Positions 14,707-24,307 of a DNA stretch of 64,000 nt are shown piece after piece. Position 1 is the stretch's first letter. Every line of letters begins with the position of its first letter. Both the position numbers and the translations under genes were made by a program. Origin of the DNA: Salinibacterium sp. UTAS2018 (lineage in GTDB: Bacteria; Actinomycetota; Actinomycetes; Actinomycetales; Microbacteriaceae); NCBI RefSeq assembly GCF_004118935.1, contig NZ_CP035375.1, forward strand, positions 930,001 to 994,000. The letters run 5' to 3'. The notes beneath the pieces were generated by a model. It was given only the letters and a program-made list of their open reading frames with translations. It was not told the DNA's origin and ran no database searches.

Positions 14707-16152
14707 TCACACCATCGTCAAGACGGTGCCGGGATCGTTCAGAATCGAGCCAACATCGGTCAAGAAGCGGGCCCCCTGTTCGCCATCAACAAGACGGTGA
14801 TCGAACGAGAGACTCAGCGTCATGACGTCGCGCAGGGCGACTTCTCCGTGGTGTTCCCACGGCATCTTGCGCACGGCACCCATCGCCAGAATGGCGGCTT
14901 CACCCGGGTTCAGGATGGGCGTACCCGCGTCGATACCGAAGACACCGACGTTGGTGATCGAGATCGTTCCGCCGTTCAGCGACGCCGGCGTTGCCTTGCT
15001 CGCTCGCGCATTGTGGGCCAGGTCACCAATTGCCTCGGTGAGTTCGGCCATAGTCATGGCGTCGGCATCCTTGAGGTTCGGCACCATGAGTCCCCGCGGA
15101 GTCGCGACCGCAATACCAAGGTTGATGTACCCGAACTCCACGATTTCGTTCGCGTTGGCATCCCACCGCGAGTTGAGCGATGGATTACGAGCCACACCGA
15201 TGCACAGCGCTTTGGCGACAACGGCGAGCACCGAGGCTGCGGTTCCCTTGGCCTTGAGCTTCGCAACCAGTTCTACCGTGCGCGTGACATCAATCGTCAA
15301 GAACTCGGTGACGTGCGGTGCCGTGAACGCACTCGCGACCATGGCGGCCGCGGTTGCCTTGCGCACCGATTTGATGGGCGTGCGCGTTTCGCGCGGTCGC
15401 GAGCTCGCGAGCACTCCCGTTCGCGTTCCCGAACCAGCGGGGGCAGATGCTCCCGCCGCGGTCTCATCGTCAGCCTGCGTTCCCGCCGCTGAGGTCTCGG
15501 CCGCGCTCAGCACGTCATCCCGAGTGATGACGCCTTCGGGCCCCGTGCCGGTTACCTGCGTGAGGTCGACACCACGGTCGGCGGCGAGCTTGCGCACCGG
15601 CGGCGTTGTCTTGGTGCGGGCATCGGCCTGCGAGACTGCCACTGGCTCCGTCGCCGTCTCTGCCGCCGGCTCTGCCGCCGCGAGCTCCGTCTCCGCTGGC
15701 GCACCGCTGCCCTTGCGAGGCTTACGCGTTGGGCGCTTGCCACTCTCCACCGCAGGACCGTAACCCACGAGCACAGCGTTTCGTTCGGGGGCTGCTTCAG
15801 CGGCCGGTGCCGCCTCGGATCCCGCACCCTTCGCCGCGTCATCCGCAGCGCCGCTCACATCGCCGACACTGGCGGCACCGTTCGAGTCGCTGCCGCCCGC
15901 GGGCGCATCTCCCTCAAGCTCAAAGGTCACGATGCGCGTGCCTACCTGCACGGTTGACCCGGGCTCGGCATGCAGGGCGAAGATCGTGCCGGCCACCGGA
16001 GACGGCAACGAGACGATCGCCTTCGCCGTCTCGACCTCGGCAATAGGTTGGTTGAGCGTCACGAGATCGCCGACAGCAACATGCCATTCGACAATCTCAG
16101 ACTCGGTCAAGCCCTCGCCCAAATCGGGCAGAGCAAACTCTTTGACGGCCAT
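14707..16152 (-). CDS. bkdC: Branched-chain 2-oxoacid dehydrogenase E2 (dihydrolipoyl acyltransferase)
   Basis: About 481 aa. One lipoyl domain at the N terminus (VETAKAIVSLPSP, lipoyl Lys about 44), an Ala/Glu/Pro-rich linker, a peripheral-subunit-binding domain (VRKLAADRGVDLTQVTGTG, about 185-215), and a C-terminal acyltransferase domain ending in SLSFDHRLVDGEQ (catalytic His about 452). It transfers the branched acyl group from E1 to CoA. The ATG at 16152 overlaps the E1-beta stop (TAATG). No E3 (lipoamide dehydrogenase) gene follows, so E3 must be shared from elsewhere. Confidence 0.93.
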   Translation of the reverse strand: MAVKEFALPDLGEGLTESEIVEWHVAVGDLVTLNQPIAEVETAKAIVSLPSPVAGTIFALHAEPGSTVQVGTRIVTFELEGDAPAGGSDSNGAASVGDVSGAADDAAKGAGSEAAPAAEAAPERNAVLVGYGPAVESGKRPTRKPRKGSGAPAETELAAAEPAAETATEPVAVSQADARTKTTPPVRKLAADRGVDLTQVTGTGPEGVITRDDVLSAAETSAAGTQADDETAAGASAPAGSGTRTGVLASSRPRETRTPIKSVRKATAAAMVASAFTAPHVTEFLTIDVTRTVELVAKLKAKGTAASVLAVVAKALCIGVARNPSLNSRWDANANEIVEFGYINLGIAVATPRGLMVPNLKDADAMTMAELTEAIGDLAHNARASKATPASLNGGTISITNVGVFGIDAGTPILNPGEAAILAMGAVRKMPWEHHGEVALRDVMTLSLSFDHRLVDGEQGARFLTDVGSILNDPGTVLTMV

Positions 16153-17153
16153 TACGCGCTCCAACCGGTAAGTGAATTCACGCGACCCAGCGCACGGTCA
16201 ACGCCGTCCAAGATGCGATCAAGGTCGGGCAAGAAGTGGTCCTCCAACTTCGCAGCCGGGTACGGCACATCGAAGCCCGTGATGCGAACGGGAGCTGCCT
16301 CTAAGTAGTAGAAGCAGCGATCGGCGAGCGTCGCGGCGATCTCGGCACCGAGACCGCCAGATTCCGACGCCTCGTGGGTAATCACGAGCCGCCCGGTCTT
16401 GCGCACACTCGCCTCAACAGTGTCGAAGTCGACCGGAGAGAGCGAGCGAAGATCGACCACCTCGATAGAAATGCCGTCATCGGCGGCGGCGACTGCGGCA
16501 TCCAGAGCCGTCGCGACGAGGGGGCCGTAGGTCACGAGCGTGACGTCGGTTCCCTCGGTGACGACCCGCGCTTTGCCCATGGGCAGACCGGTGGCATCTT
16601 CGTCGACCTCGCCCTTGGTCCAGTAGCGACGCTTGGGCTCGAAGAACAGCACCGGGTCATCGCTCGCGATCGCCTCGCGCAGCATGCTGTGGGCATCCTG
16701 CGGCGTCGAGCAGGTGACAACACGCAGTCCCGCAGTGTGGGCGAAGTACGCCTCGGGCGACTCCGAGTGGTGCTCCACCGCGCCGATACCTCCACCGTAG
16801 GGAACCCGAATCGTCAGCGGCATCCGCACGTTTCCGCCGGTGCGATAGTGCAGCTTGGCGACCTGAGCGACAATCTGGTCGAAGCCCGGGTAGATGAAGC
16901 CGTCGAACTGAATTTCGCAGACGGGGCGATAGCCACGAAACGCGAGTCCCACGGCCATGCCGATGATTCCGGCCTCGGCGAGTGGGGTGTCGATCACGCG
17001 GTCCTTGCCGAAGTCGCGCTGCAGCCCGTCGGTGACGCGGAATACGCCGCCGAGAGTTCCAATGTCTTCACCGAGCAAGACGACTTTGTCGTCATCGCTG
17101 AGCGCGCGCCGCAGGCCAGAGCCGAGAGCTTTCGCCAGAGTGAGTTCTGTCAT
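16152..17153 (-). CDS. bkdB: Branched-chain 2-oxoacid dehydrogenase E1 beta
   Basis: A 333-aa transketolase-like beta subunit. Hallmarks are LLGEDIGTLGGVFRVTDGL (28-46), DTPLAEAGIIGMAVGLAFRG, EIQFDGFIYPGFDQIV and the C-terminal fold carrying VDLRSLSPVDFDTV. The open frame continues upstream to 17399, but that part is only E1-alpha read out of frame. The ATG at 17153 overlaps the E1-alpha stop by 4 bases (ATGA). It forms the alpha2-beta2 E1 with the product of 17150-18268, decarboxylating 2-oxoisocaproate, 2-oxoisovalerate and 2-oxo-3-methylvalerate. Confidence 0.93.
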   Translation of the reverse strand: MTELTLAKALGSGLRRALSDDDKVVLLGEDIGTLGGVFRVTDGLQRDFGKDRVIDTPLAEAGIIGMAVGLAFRGYRPVCEIQFDGFIYPGFDQIVAQVAKLHYRTGGNVRMPLTIRVPYGGGIGAVEHHSESPEAYFAHTAGLRVVTCSTPQDAHSMLREAIASDDPVLFFEPKRRYWTKGEVDEDATGLPMGKARVVTEGTDVTLVTYGPLVATALDAAVAAADDGISIEVVDLRSLSPVDFDTVEASVRKTGRLVITHEASESGGLGAEIAATLADRCFYYLEAAPVRITGFDVPYPAAKLEDHFLPDLDRILDGVDRALGRVNSLTGWSA

Positions 17154-18268
17154 TTTTCGAATCCCTCGAGGTAGGCCTTGTACTGGCTCTTTTGACGCGC
17201 GAGCCCCGAGTGCTCGGTCGCATAGACGTTGTCGAACACGCTGAGCGGTTCGGGGTTCTTGAGCGCCAAACATCCGGCGCGGAACTCTGCCGCCACTTCG
17301 TCTGCTCGGGCCTGAATGGATGCCGCCAGTTCGTCGGTCAACACCCCTTCGCTGCGCAGAAACGCTTCCACGCGCGCGATGGGGTCTTTGGCTTCCCACT
17401 CTTTCGCGACCACCGGGTCGACATAGCGGCTCGGGTCATCAGAGGTGGTGTGGGGCCCGCGACGGTACGTCACGGCCTCGATGAAGGTCGGGCCGCCGCC
17501 GTTGCGCGCGCGGTCGAGGGCGCTGCGCGTTGCCGCCATGACGGCCAGCACGTCGTTGCCATCAACTCGGATGCTCGGAATTCCGAACCCCGGAGCGCGA
17601 TCGGCAATCGGCCGCTGAGCCTGCAGCCCCACGGGCTCAGAGATCGCCCACTGATTGTTTTGGCAGAAGAAAATTACGGGAGCGTTGAAGGAAGCCGCGA
17701 ATACCATCGCTTCGTTGACATCCCCCTCGCTCGTGGCACCGTCACCGAAGTAGGCCACCGAGACGCTGTCGACGCCGTCGAACTTGCAACCGACGGCATA
17801 GCCGGTGGCGTGCAAGGTTTGAGCACCGATGATCACCGCAGGCGTTGCCATACCGACCTCGAAGGGATCCCAGCCCGAGGCTGCCGTTCCGCGCCAGACC
17901 CGCACGAGGTCAGGCAGCTTCACACCTCGGCAATAGGCCACAGCGTTCTCGCGGTAGCTGGAGAACACAAAGTCGTCGGGGCGTAGCGTGCGAGCTGAGC
18001 CGACCTGCGCCGCTTCTTGCCCCAAGAGTGGTGGCCAGAGGCCGAGTTCGCCCTGGCGTTGCAGAGCTGTTGCTTCCGTATCGATACGACGCACGATGAT
18101 GAGGTCTTCATAGAGACTCGCGAGCTGATCACCAGTGACGTCGGAGACCCAGGGGTCGTAGAGTTCGTCACTCAACCGTTTTCCGTCGGGATCAAGAAGT
18201 TGCACAAACTCAGGAGTTTGCTTCTTTGCCCCCGGAATCTGGGCTGTTACGGGCACGGTGGTACTCAT
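17150..18268 (-). CDS. bkdA: Branched-chain 2-oxoacid dehydrogenase E1 alpha
   Basis: A 372-aa thiamine-diphosphate-binding subunit. The ThDP/Mg motif is GDGATSEGDVNEAM followed by CQNNQWAIS. The phospho-loop-like region YRRGPHTTSDDPSRY is the expected active-site loop. The start at 18268 is supported by GGAG seven bases upstream; the longer frame to 18292 lacks this. First gene of the bkdABC operon. Its promoter should lie in the 242-bp gap shared with the FAD dehydrogenase gene (18269-18510), where I see no clear palindrome like those next to the TetR gene. Confidence 0.93.
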   Translation of the reverse strand: MSTTVPVTAQIPGAKKQTPEFVQLLDPDGKRLSDELYDPWVSDVTGDQLASLYEDLIIVRRIDTEATALQRQGELGLWPPLLGQEAAQVGSARTLRPDDFVFSSYRENAVAYCRGVKLPDLVRVWRGTAASGWDPFEVGMATPAVIIGAQTLHATGYAVGCKFDGVDSVSVAYFGDGATSEGDVNEAMVFAASFNAPVIFFCQNNQWAISEPVGLQAQRPIADRAPGFGIPSIRVDGNDVLAVMAATRSALDRARNGGGPTFIEAVTYRRGPHTTSDDPSRYVDPVVAKEWEAKDPIARVEAFLRSEGVLTDELAASIQARADEVAAEFRAGCLALKNPEPLSVFDNVYATEHSGLARQKSQYKAYLEGFEK

Positions 18269-18510
18269 CGTTTCTCCGATCCGCTCTCGCACCGGCAGGT
18301 AAGCCGCGCTCCAGCGATCCTCACAACCGCGATGGGTAAACCGCAGGTTGACCCGAGCCTCGTCGCTCGGAGTTAATCTGACGGTACCTACACACCGAGC
18401 CGTTCACAAGACGCCGCACGAAAGTCGCTGCAGATTGGTCGGCAGACACGGCATACTGTCAGCGCAGGAGTCCGCCAGCGTCGGCGCACTCAGTGTCGAA
18501 GGAGTCACGA

Positions 18511-20185
18511 ATGCCGCAGTCCCCCCTCGCTGGATGCCATCGTCGTCGGCGGGGGCCTCGCCGGGCTCGTCGCGGCCGCCGAATTGCTCGCCGCTGGCAA
18601 ACGCATTGCGCTCGTCGAACAAGAGCCCGAAGCGAGCCTGGGCGGGCAAGCGTGGTGGTCGTTCGGCGGCATGTTCCTCATCGATTCGCCTGAACAGCGC
18701 CGGCTCGGCATCACGGACTCGCTCGAACTCGCCACCCAAGACTGGTTCGGTACAGCAGGTTTTGACCGCGATGAAGACGAATGGCCTCGCCGCTGGGCAG
18801 AGGCTTACCTGCAGTTCGCGGCGGGCGAGAAACGCGAGTGGCTCCGCGAGCGCGGAGTGAAGTTTTTCCCGGTCGTCGGGTGGGCAGAGCGTGGCGGCTA
18901 TACCGCTCTGGGCCCCGGCAATTCGGTACCGCGCTTCCACATCACGTGGGGCACCGGCCCCGCGGTGATTGAACCTTTCGTCGCGGCCCTCCGCCGCGGC
19001 ATCGATCAGGGGCTCGCGACGTTGCACGTGCGCCACCGCGTCGATGAGTTGATCACGGAGAACGGCACGGTTGTCGGCGTGCGCGGGGTAACGCTAGCCC
19101 CGGATGCCGCAGCACGCGGTACGGCCAGCAACCGTACCGTCGTGGGCGAGTTTGAACTCCGCGCCCCTGCCACCATCGTGACCTCAGGTGGAATCGGGGG
19201 CAATCACGATCTCGTGCGCGCCCAGTGGCCGGCCAGAATGGGCACGGCGCCCCAGAACCTGCTCAGCGGGGTTCCCGCTCACGTTGACGGCCGGATGCTC
19301 GGCATAGCCGAAAGCGCCGGGGCTCACCTCATCAATGGCGATCGCATGTGGCACTACGTCGAAGGAATTCAGAATTGGGATCCGGTGTGGCCGCAGCACG
19401 GCATCCGCATCTTGCCTGGCCCCTCAAGTGTGTGGCTCGATGCCACCGGTCACCGCCTGCCCACTCCCTTATTCCACGGCTTCGACACTCTCGGAACACT
19501 CGAGCACATCGTCTCCACCGGCTATGACCACTCCTGGTTTGTGCTCACACAGTCGATCATCGAAAAAGAGTTTGCTCTCTCGGGTAGCGAGCAGAACCCC
19601 GACCTCACGGGTAAAAGCGTGCGCGAACTGCTCAAGCAACGGCTCAGCAAGGGCGCGACTGATCCCGTCGAAGCCTTCAAGAAACACGGTGCCGACTTTG
19701 TAGTGGCCGACACTTTCGACGATCTGCTCGCGGGCATGCAAAACCTCACGCCCGACGTTGCGATCGACGCCGCCCACGTTCGCCGCGAGATCGAAGCTCG
19801 GGATCGCGAACTCACCAATAAATTCACCAAGGATTCCCAAATCACGGCGCTGCGCCAGGCGCGCAACTACCTCGGAGACAAGTTGATTCGAGTGGCCAAG
19901 CCCCACCGCATCCTTGACCCGAAGGAGGGACCGCTGATTGCGGTCAAACTGAACATCCTGACGCGCAAGAGCTTGGGCGGCATCCAGACGGATCTCGAGG
20001 GGCGCGCGCTCGGCTCGAATGGCGCTGTCGTACCCGGGCTCTGGGCTGCCGGCGAGGCGAGCGGGTTCGGCGGCGGCGGCATGCACGGCTACCGCGCCCT
20101 CGAAGGCACCTTTTTAGGCGGATGCTTGTTCAGCGCACGAGCCGCCGGCCGAAGTGTGGCAGCAGCACATCACAACTCCGAGTAA
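18511..20185 (+). CDS. FAD-binding dehydrogenase (COG3573/KstD-like), apparent frameshift near start
   Basis: From about 18533 onward the frame encodes a flavoprotein: dinucleotide fold DAIVVGGGLAGLVAAAELL, EPEASLGGQAWWSFGGMFL, and C-terminal GLWAAGEASGFGGGGMHGYRALEG, as in fumarate-reductase/ketosteroid-dehydrogenase-like oxidoreductases. No start codon exists in that frame before the Rossmann motif. The ATG at 18511, with an excellent GAAGGAG site, is in the neighbouring frame. Removing one C from the six-C run 18521-18526 joins them exactly (MPQSPSLDAIVVGGG). So this is either a one-base sequencing or slippage error or a real frameshift. Uncorrected, the only start is TTG at 18584, which truncates the FAD site. 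Confidence 0.8.
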
Positions 20186-20223
20186 CTTTCAGTTGCGCTC
20201 GCGATGCCGGTTAGGATCGATGC

Positions 20224-20988
20224 GTGACTGACTCCTCGACTCCCCTCCCCCCTGCTGGCTGGTACCGCGACCCCGCGGGAGGCGCTGCTCCCCGCTGGTG
20301 GAACGGAACCGCGTGGGCCGCCGCGAACACGGTGCCCGCTGACGCGACACCGCTCCCGACCCCGGCGGCGGCTGCTACACCTGCGCCGGCCGCGACAGCT
20401 GGCTCCGTACCACCGGTAACTCCTGCCGCACCAGCGGCTCCTGCCGCACCGGCTGCTCCTGCGACCACACCCGGGACCTACGCGGCAGTCCCTCCCACCC
20501 CGAGCTACGCTGCCGCGGCGCCGACCGCTGCGTCGGGCACCGGAACAAACACCGGAACAAACACGTGGCAAATTTGGGTGATCGTTCTGATGCCGCTGCT
20601 GGCCATCCCGGCTCTCTTCATGATCGATTCGGCAGCTTTTCTGCCTCAGCCCGGAGACGACGCGCTGTCGTCTCAGCTTCGGCTCTATTCCGACCCGGGC
20701 TATTTGTTCACAATGGTCTGGGGTTGGGTGACGTTCATCGCCAATATCTTCCTCGGCATTTACGACCGTCGCGCCCTCATGAACCGCGGTGTCGACCGCC
20801 CGTTTCACTGGGCATTCATTTTCCTCGGTGGCTTCATTTACACGATCGGTCGCTCGGTGATCGTGCGCAGCCGAACAGGTCAGGGCCTCGCGCCACTGTG
20901 GGTATCGCTCGCCGTTCAGGTGTTCGGCTTGGTAGCAGCGTTCGTGTTCTTGGCTAACGTCGTGACTTCTGTCATGACGACTTTCTAA
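20224..20988 (+). CDS. DUF2510 membrane protein
   Basis: A 254-aa product starting at GTG 20224. N terminus (residues 8-40) is a DUF2510 module (PAGWYRDPAGGAAPRWWNGT). Then comes a long Ala/Pro/Thr linker with Pro-Ala-Ala repeats and a doubled GTGTNT unit, then four predicted membrane helices (about 115-250) spaced by short loops with NRGVDRPFHWAF. It is probably a small integral membrane protein with a cytosolic WYxDP domain; no activity is known. It overlaps the stop of the convergent gene by 4 bases. Confidence 0.75.
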   Translation: MTDSSTPLPPAGWYRDPAGGAAPRWWNGTAWAAANTVPADATPLPTPAAAATPAPAATAGSVPPVTPAAPAAPAAPAAPATTPGTYAAVPPTPSYAAAAPTAASGTGTNTGTNTWQIWVIVLMPLLAIPALFMIDSAAFLPQPGDDALSSQLRLYSDPGYLFTMVWGWVTFIANIFLGIYDRRALMNRGVDRPFHWAFIFLGGFIYTIGRSVIVRSRTGQGLAPLWVSLAVQVFGLVAAFVFLANVVTSVMTTF

Positions 20989-21665
20989 CGGGCGACCGAC
21001 CACCCACGACGTTTCACGAGCACGTGACCACGCCTGGTCGACAGGCGGGTCCACGCTCCTGATTCAAAGACGGATGCCGCCTCGTCGTCCCCGAGAAAGC
21101 CCAAGCTGACGGCGGCAAAGCCTGCCCCAGCGGGCACGTAGTCGGGGTCGTCGAGCGGACGGCCCCACACTTCAGTGCGCACTTTGTGCACGAGTGCTTC
21201 CCCGGTGCCGGTCGGAATCGCTTCAGCAACTTCGGCGATTCCCGCCCGTGCGGCCTCTTCAAGCACAGCACTCGGCACGGCATTCAGAGCAACCCAGCCA
21301 CCCCGCGGTGGGGTGATCGCCGCCCACGTGACGGTGTTGACGCTCATGGGCAGGCTGACGGCGACGGGTTCACCGAGAGTGTCGGCAGAAGATTCGACCG
21401 CACTTTCGATTCGTGCCAGCAGCGAACGCACGGGAACGACCGCATCAAAGTCTTCTTGTGACGCCAGCGCAAAGGTGCGCAGCCCCAGCACTGTGGGGCT
21501 CTGATCGAGCAGTCCAGCGGGGTGCAGCACGGAGACGTAGACGGCAAGAACGCCGCCTCCGCCAATCAATCGCACTGAGCCTTCGTCGACCCGAGCCGCT
21601 CGGCTCAAGAAAACTTGCAGATCGCCCAGCGCGAGGGAATCGATCACAGTAAACGTTGCAGTCAT
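20985..21665 (-). CDS. Hypothetical actinobacterial protein, about 226 aa
   Basis: Soluble protein starting FTVIDSLALGDLQVFLSRAAR, with GGGGVLAVYVSVLHPAGLLDQSPTVLGLR and TWAAITPPRGGWV. No catalytic motif, signal or membrane span. The pattern looks like a conserved actinobacterial protein of unknown role. It is divergent from the thioesterase (19 bases between starts), so the two promoters must overlap each other's coding starts or the genes are transcribed from more distant sites. Confidence 0.7.
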   Translation of the reverse strand: MTATFTVIDSLALGDLQVFLSRAARVDEGSVRLIGGGGVLAVYVSVLHPAGLLDQSPTVLGLRTFALASQEDFDAVVPVRSLLARIESAVESSADTLGEPVAVSLPMSVNTVTWAAITPPRGGWVALNAVPSAVLEEAARAGIAEVAEAIPTGTGEALVHKVRTEVWGRPLDDPDYVPAGAGFAAVSLGFLGDDEAASVFESGAWTRLSTRRGHVLVKRRGWSVAR

Positions 21666-21684
21666 AGGCCTCTAAACTACAGGC

Positions 21685-22551
21685 ATGAGCGACCCTATGT
21701 CTGGGCTTCTGACTGCCCTCGATCTGACCGACACCGGCGCACGAACGAGCGAAGACATTTTCACTGGTCCCAGCCAGTGGATGCCCCAGGGCCGGGTCTT
21801 CGGAGGTCAGGTGTTAGCTCAGGCTCTCGTCGCCGCGCAGCGCACCATTGCCGATGACCGCTCGGTGCACTCGATGCACGGCTACTTCCTCCGCCCGGGC
21901 GATATCAATCTCCCCATCACCTTCTCCGTCGACCGCATTCACGACGGCCGCTCGTTCTCCACTCGTCGCACGCAGGCGTATCAAGACGGCGTGCCGATTC
22001 TGTCGGCCATCGCCTCATTCCAAGATGACGACGAGGGTCTCGATCACCAGATCGATATGCCTGCTGGGCTGCCCGATCCCGAGTCCTTGCCGACCACCGC
22101 AGAAGTGTTAGCGGAGTTCGATCATCCGGTCGCCCGTTATTGGGCCTCAGAGCGTCCCTTCGACATGCGCTACGTGACGTCGCCGATCTTTCTCGGCGTT
22201 GATGGGGGCACGGTCGGACATCAGGCTGTCTGGCTCAAGTCGGTGGGCCCCATGCCTGACGACATGAACCTTCACCGCGCCGCCCTGGCTTATGCCAGCG
22301 ACTACTCCATCTTGGAATCGATCATGCGTCGCCACGGCTTGGCGTGGGTCACGCCCGGCATCAAGGTTGCCAGCCTCGATCACGCCATGTGGTGGCACCG
22401 CGACGCCCGAGTGGATGAGTGGCTTCTCTATGTACAGGAGTCACCAAACGCGATTGGTGGCCGCGGCCTCTCGCAAGGGCGCATCTACGACCGCGCGGGG
22501 CGCTTGATCGCCAGTGTGGCGCAAGAAGGAATGGTTCGCCCTCCGCGCTAG
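21685..22551 (+). CDS. tesB: Acyl-CoA thioesterase II
   Basis: A 288-aa double-hotdog TesB-type thioesterase. The N domain has GRVFGGQVLAQALVAAQRT and VHSMHGYFLRPGD, with HDGRSFSTRRTQA. The C domain has LAYASDYSILES (conserved Asp in the active site), LDHAMWWHRDARVDEWLLY and GGRGLSQGRIYDRAGRLIASVAQEG. It hydrolyses acyl-CoA to free acid and CoA; chain-length preference cannot be read. Monocistronic by layout. Confidence 0.92.
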   Translation: MSDPMSGLLTALDLTDTGARTSEDIFTGPSQWMPQGRVFGGQVLAQALVAAQRTIADDRSVHSMHGYFLRPGDINLPITFSVDRIHDGRSFSTRRTQAYQDGVPILSAIASFQDDDEGLDHQIDMPAGLPDPESLPTTAEVLAEFDHPVARYWASERPFDMRYVTSPIFLGVDGGTVGHQAVWLKSVGPMPDDMNLHRAALAYASDYSILESIMRRHGLAWVTPGIKVASLDHAMWWHRDARVDEWLLYVQESPNAIGGRGLSQGRIYDRAGRLIASVAQEGMVRPPR

Positions 22552-22954
22552 CCGACGCTCATTTCGTCAAATTGGACGGTCAATTCGAGACCGTTGGGTA
22601 ACAAAAGAATAACGAACGCGACCCCGTTCGATCCCTACTGTGCCGCGGATGTGTCGCCGAACCCGTACTGAGATGTCCCCGCTTTGGCGGACTCCAGCCT
22701 GCAAAAACCCTCAAAAAACGTTACCGTTGATATCGGCCTTGCCCCCGGTGTGCCCGTTTCTGGGTCCTGTCGGCAAGGTGCTACGAATCAGGCCGCGCGC
22801 GCCACCCCAGTAGTGGGATGACGTTCGTACGGTTGTTTCGCAGTGGAGTTGCTCCGAAAGCGCTCCCCTATCGTTTCCCATAAGAACCACCTAGGGATTC
22901 GACAGAGCCCTGCGATCAACCCGGACCGTAATCGAGAGAAGCGAAGCCCTCAAG
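22552..22954 (+). other. 400-bp gene-free leader before the betaine ABC operon
   Basis: No protein-coding frame with sensible composition. Several hairpins are visible. CCTTGCC (22737-22743) pairs with GGCAAGG (22772-22778) around a C-rich loop. A CGCCGAA/TTTGGCG pairing (one G-U) lies further upstream, and CCAC/GTGG occurs near 22802-22816. It probably holds the promoter and a structured 5' untranslated region controlling the osmolyte transporter. I could not match it to a known riboswitch class. Confidence 0.4.
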
Positions 22955-24307
22955 GTGCCGAGTAATCAGGAGAACGTGACCGAGAAATTTGCTGTCAGCG
23001 CCAAAAATATCTACAAGGTTTTTGGACGTCGTCCCAATGAAGCAGTAGAGAGGCTCCAGCACGGCGCCTCCCGTGATGAGATCACCGACCTGGGAACCGC
23101 AGCCGTTATCGACGCGAGCTTCGACGTTTTGCCCGGCGAAATCTTCGTCGTCATGGGTCTTTCCGGTTCAGGAAAGTCGACCCTCATCCGCATGCTTAAC
23201 GGACTCTGGGACACGACATCCGGAACCGTCACCGTCGGTGACGACCTCATCACCGGAATCTCAGCCGCCAAGCTGCGCGACGTACGCCGTCGCCGCATCT
23301 CCATGGTGTTCCAGCACTTCGCCCTCTTCCCGCACCGCAGCGTTCTCGAAAACGCCGCCTACGCGCTTGAAGTTCAGGGCATCCCCCGCGAAGAGCGTCT
23401 CGCTCGCGCCCAGAAGACCATTGACCTCGTCGGCCTCAAGGGCTGGGGCCACAAGATGCCCTCCGAGCTTTCCGGTGGAATGCAGCAACGCGTCGGCCTC
23501 GCCCGCGCCCTTGCCGCCGACACCGACGTTCTCCTTATGGACGAGGCCTTCAGCGCGCTCGACCCACTGATCCGCCGCGAAATGCAAGAGCAGCTGCTCG
23601 AACTGCAGCACGAGCTCGGCAAGACCATCATCTTCATCACTCACGACCTCAACGAAGCCATGTTCTTGGGTGACCGCATTGCGGTTATGCGAGACGGCCG
23701 CATCGTTCAGATCGGTACGCCCGAAGACATCCTGACCGACCCTGCCAACGACTACGTTGAGCAGTTTGTTCAAGACGTTGACCGCGCTCGTGTGCTTACG
23801 GCAGCCAGCGTGATGGAACCCGCGCGTTCCACCGTTCTTGCGACCGCCGGCCCCCGTGCCGCACTCAAGACCATGCGCGACCTTCAAACGTCGACCGCGT
23901 TCGTGCTCGGCCGAGACCGCAAGCTGCAGGGAATCGTGCGTGACGCCGATGCCATGAAACTCGTTCGCAAGGGCGTCAGCGACCTGTCATCGATCCTGAG
24001 CGACGAGTACAACGCCGTTCAAGAAGACACGTATCTTTCCGAGCTGTTCGTGCCCTCCGTCGAGAGCCCGCTGCCGCTCGCTGTTGTGGATGCCAACGGT
24101 CGCCTCATGGGCGTCGTTCCCCGCGTCACTCTGCTTGCTGCTCTCGGCAACGTGTCAACGGACACGGGCGAACTCCAAGTTATTGAACCCCCGCTGACCG
24201 TATCGACCGCCGTCATCACCGACGCCCTCGATGCCAGCGCTGACGCCAGCGCTGCAGCCATTGCTACCGGCGATACAAGCTCCGACGCGAAGGAGGACGC
24301 ACGATGA
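22955..24307 (+). CDS. proV: Glycine betaine/proline ABC transporter ATP-binding protein
   Basis: A 450-aa ATPase of the ProV/OpuAA type. Walker A is GLSGSGKST (about 66-74), signature LSGGMQQRVGLARAL, Walker B VLLMDEAFSALDP and the switch His in IFITHDLNEA. After the ATPase, residues 280-420 resemble a pair of CBS modules, which sense ionic strength or nucleotides in this family. The tail is Ala/Asp-rich. The start could be GTG 22955 or GTG 22976, the second having AGGAG three bases upstream. The stop overlaps the permease start (ATGA), so it is the first gene of a three-gene osmoprotectant operon. Confidence 0.93.
   Translation: MPSNQENVTEKFAVSAKNIYKVFGRRPNEAVERLQHGASRDEITDLGTAAVIDASFDVLPGEIFVVMGLSGSGKSTLIRMLNGLWDTTSGTVTVGDDLITGISAAKLRDVRRRRISMVFQHFALFPHRSVLENAAYALEVQGIPREERLARAQKTIDLVGLKGWGHKMPSELSGGMQQRVGLARALAADTDVLLMDEAFSALDPLIRREMQEQLLELQHELGKTIIFITHDLNEAMFLGDRIAVMRDGRIVQIGTPEDILTDPANDYVEQFVQDVDRARVLTAASVMEPARSTVLATAGPRAALKTMRDLQTSTAFVLGRDRKLQGIVRDADAMKLVRKGVSDLSSILSDEYNAVQEDTYLSELFVPSVESPLPLAVVDANGRLMGVVPRVTLLAALGNVSTDTGELQVIEPPLTVSTAVITDALDASADASAAAIATGDTSSDAKEDAR

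Noticed and set aside
22552..22954. c-di-AMP (ydaO) riboswitch
   Set aside because: A CCGAACCCG element is present, but the downstream conserved GGGGTGAA-type element and paired geometry could not be found by eye. Left as an unclassified leader.
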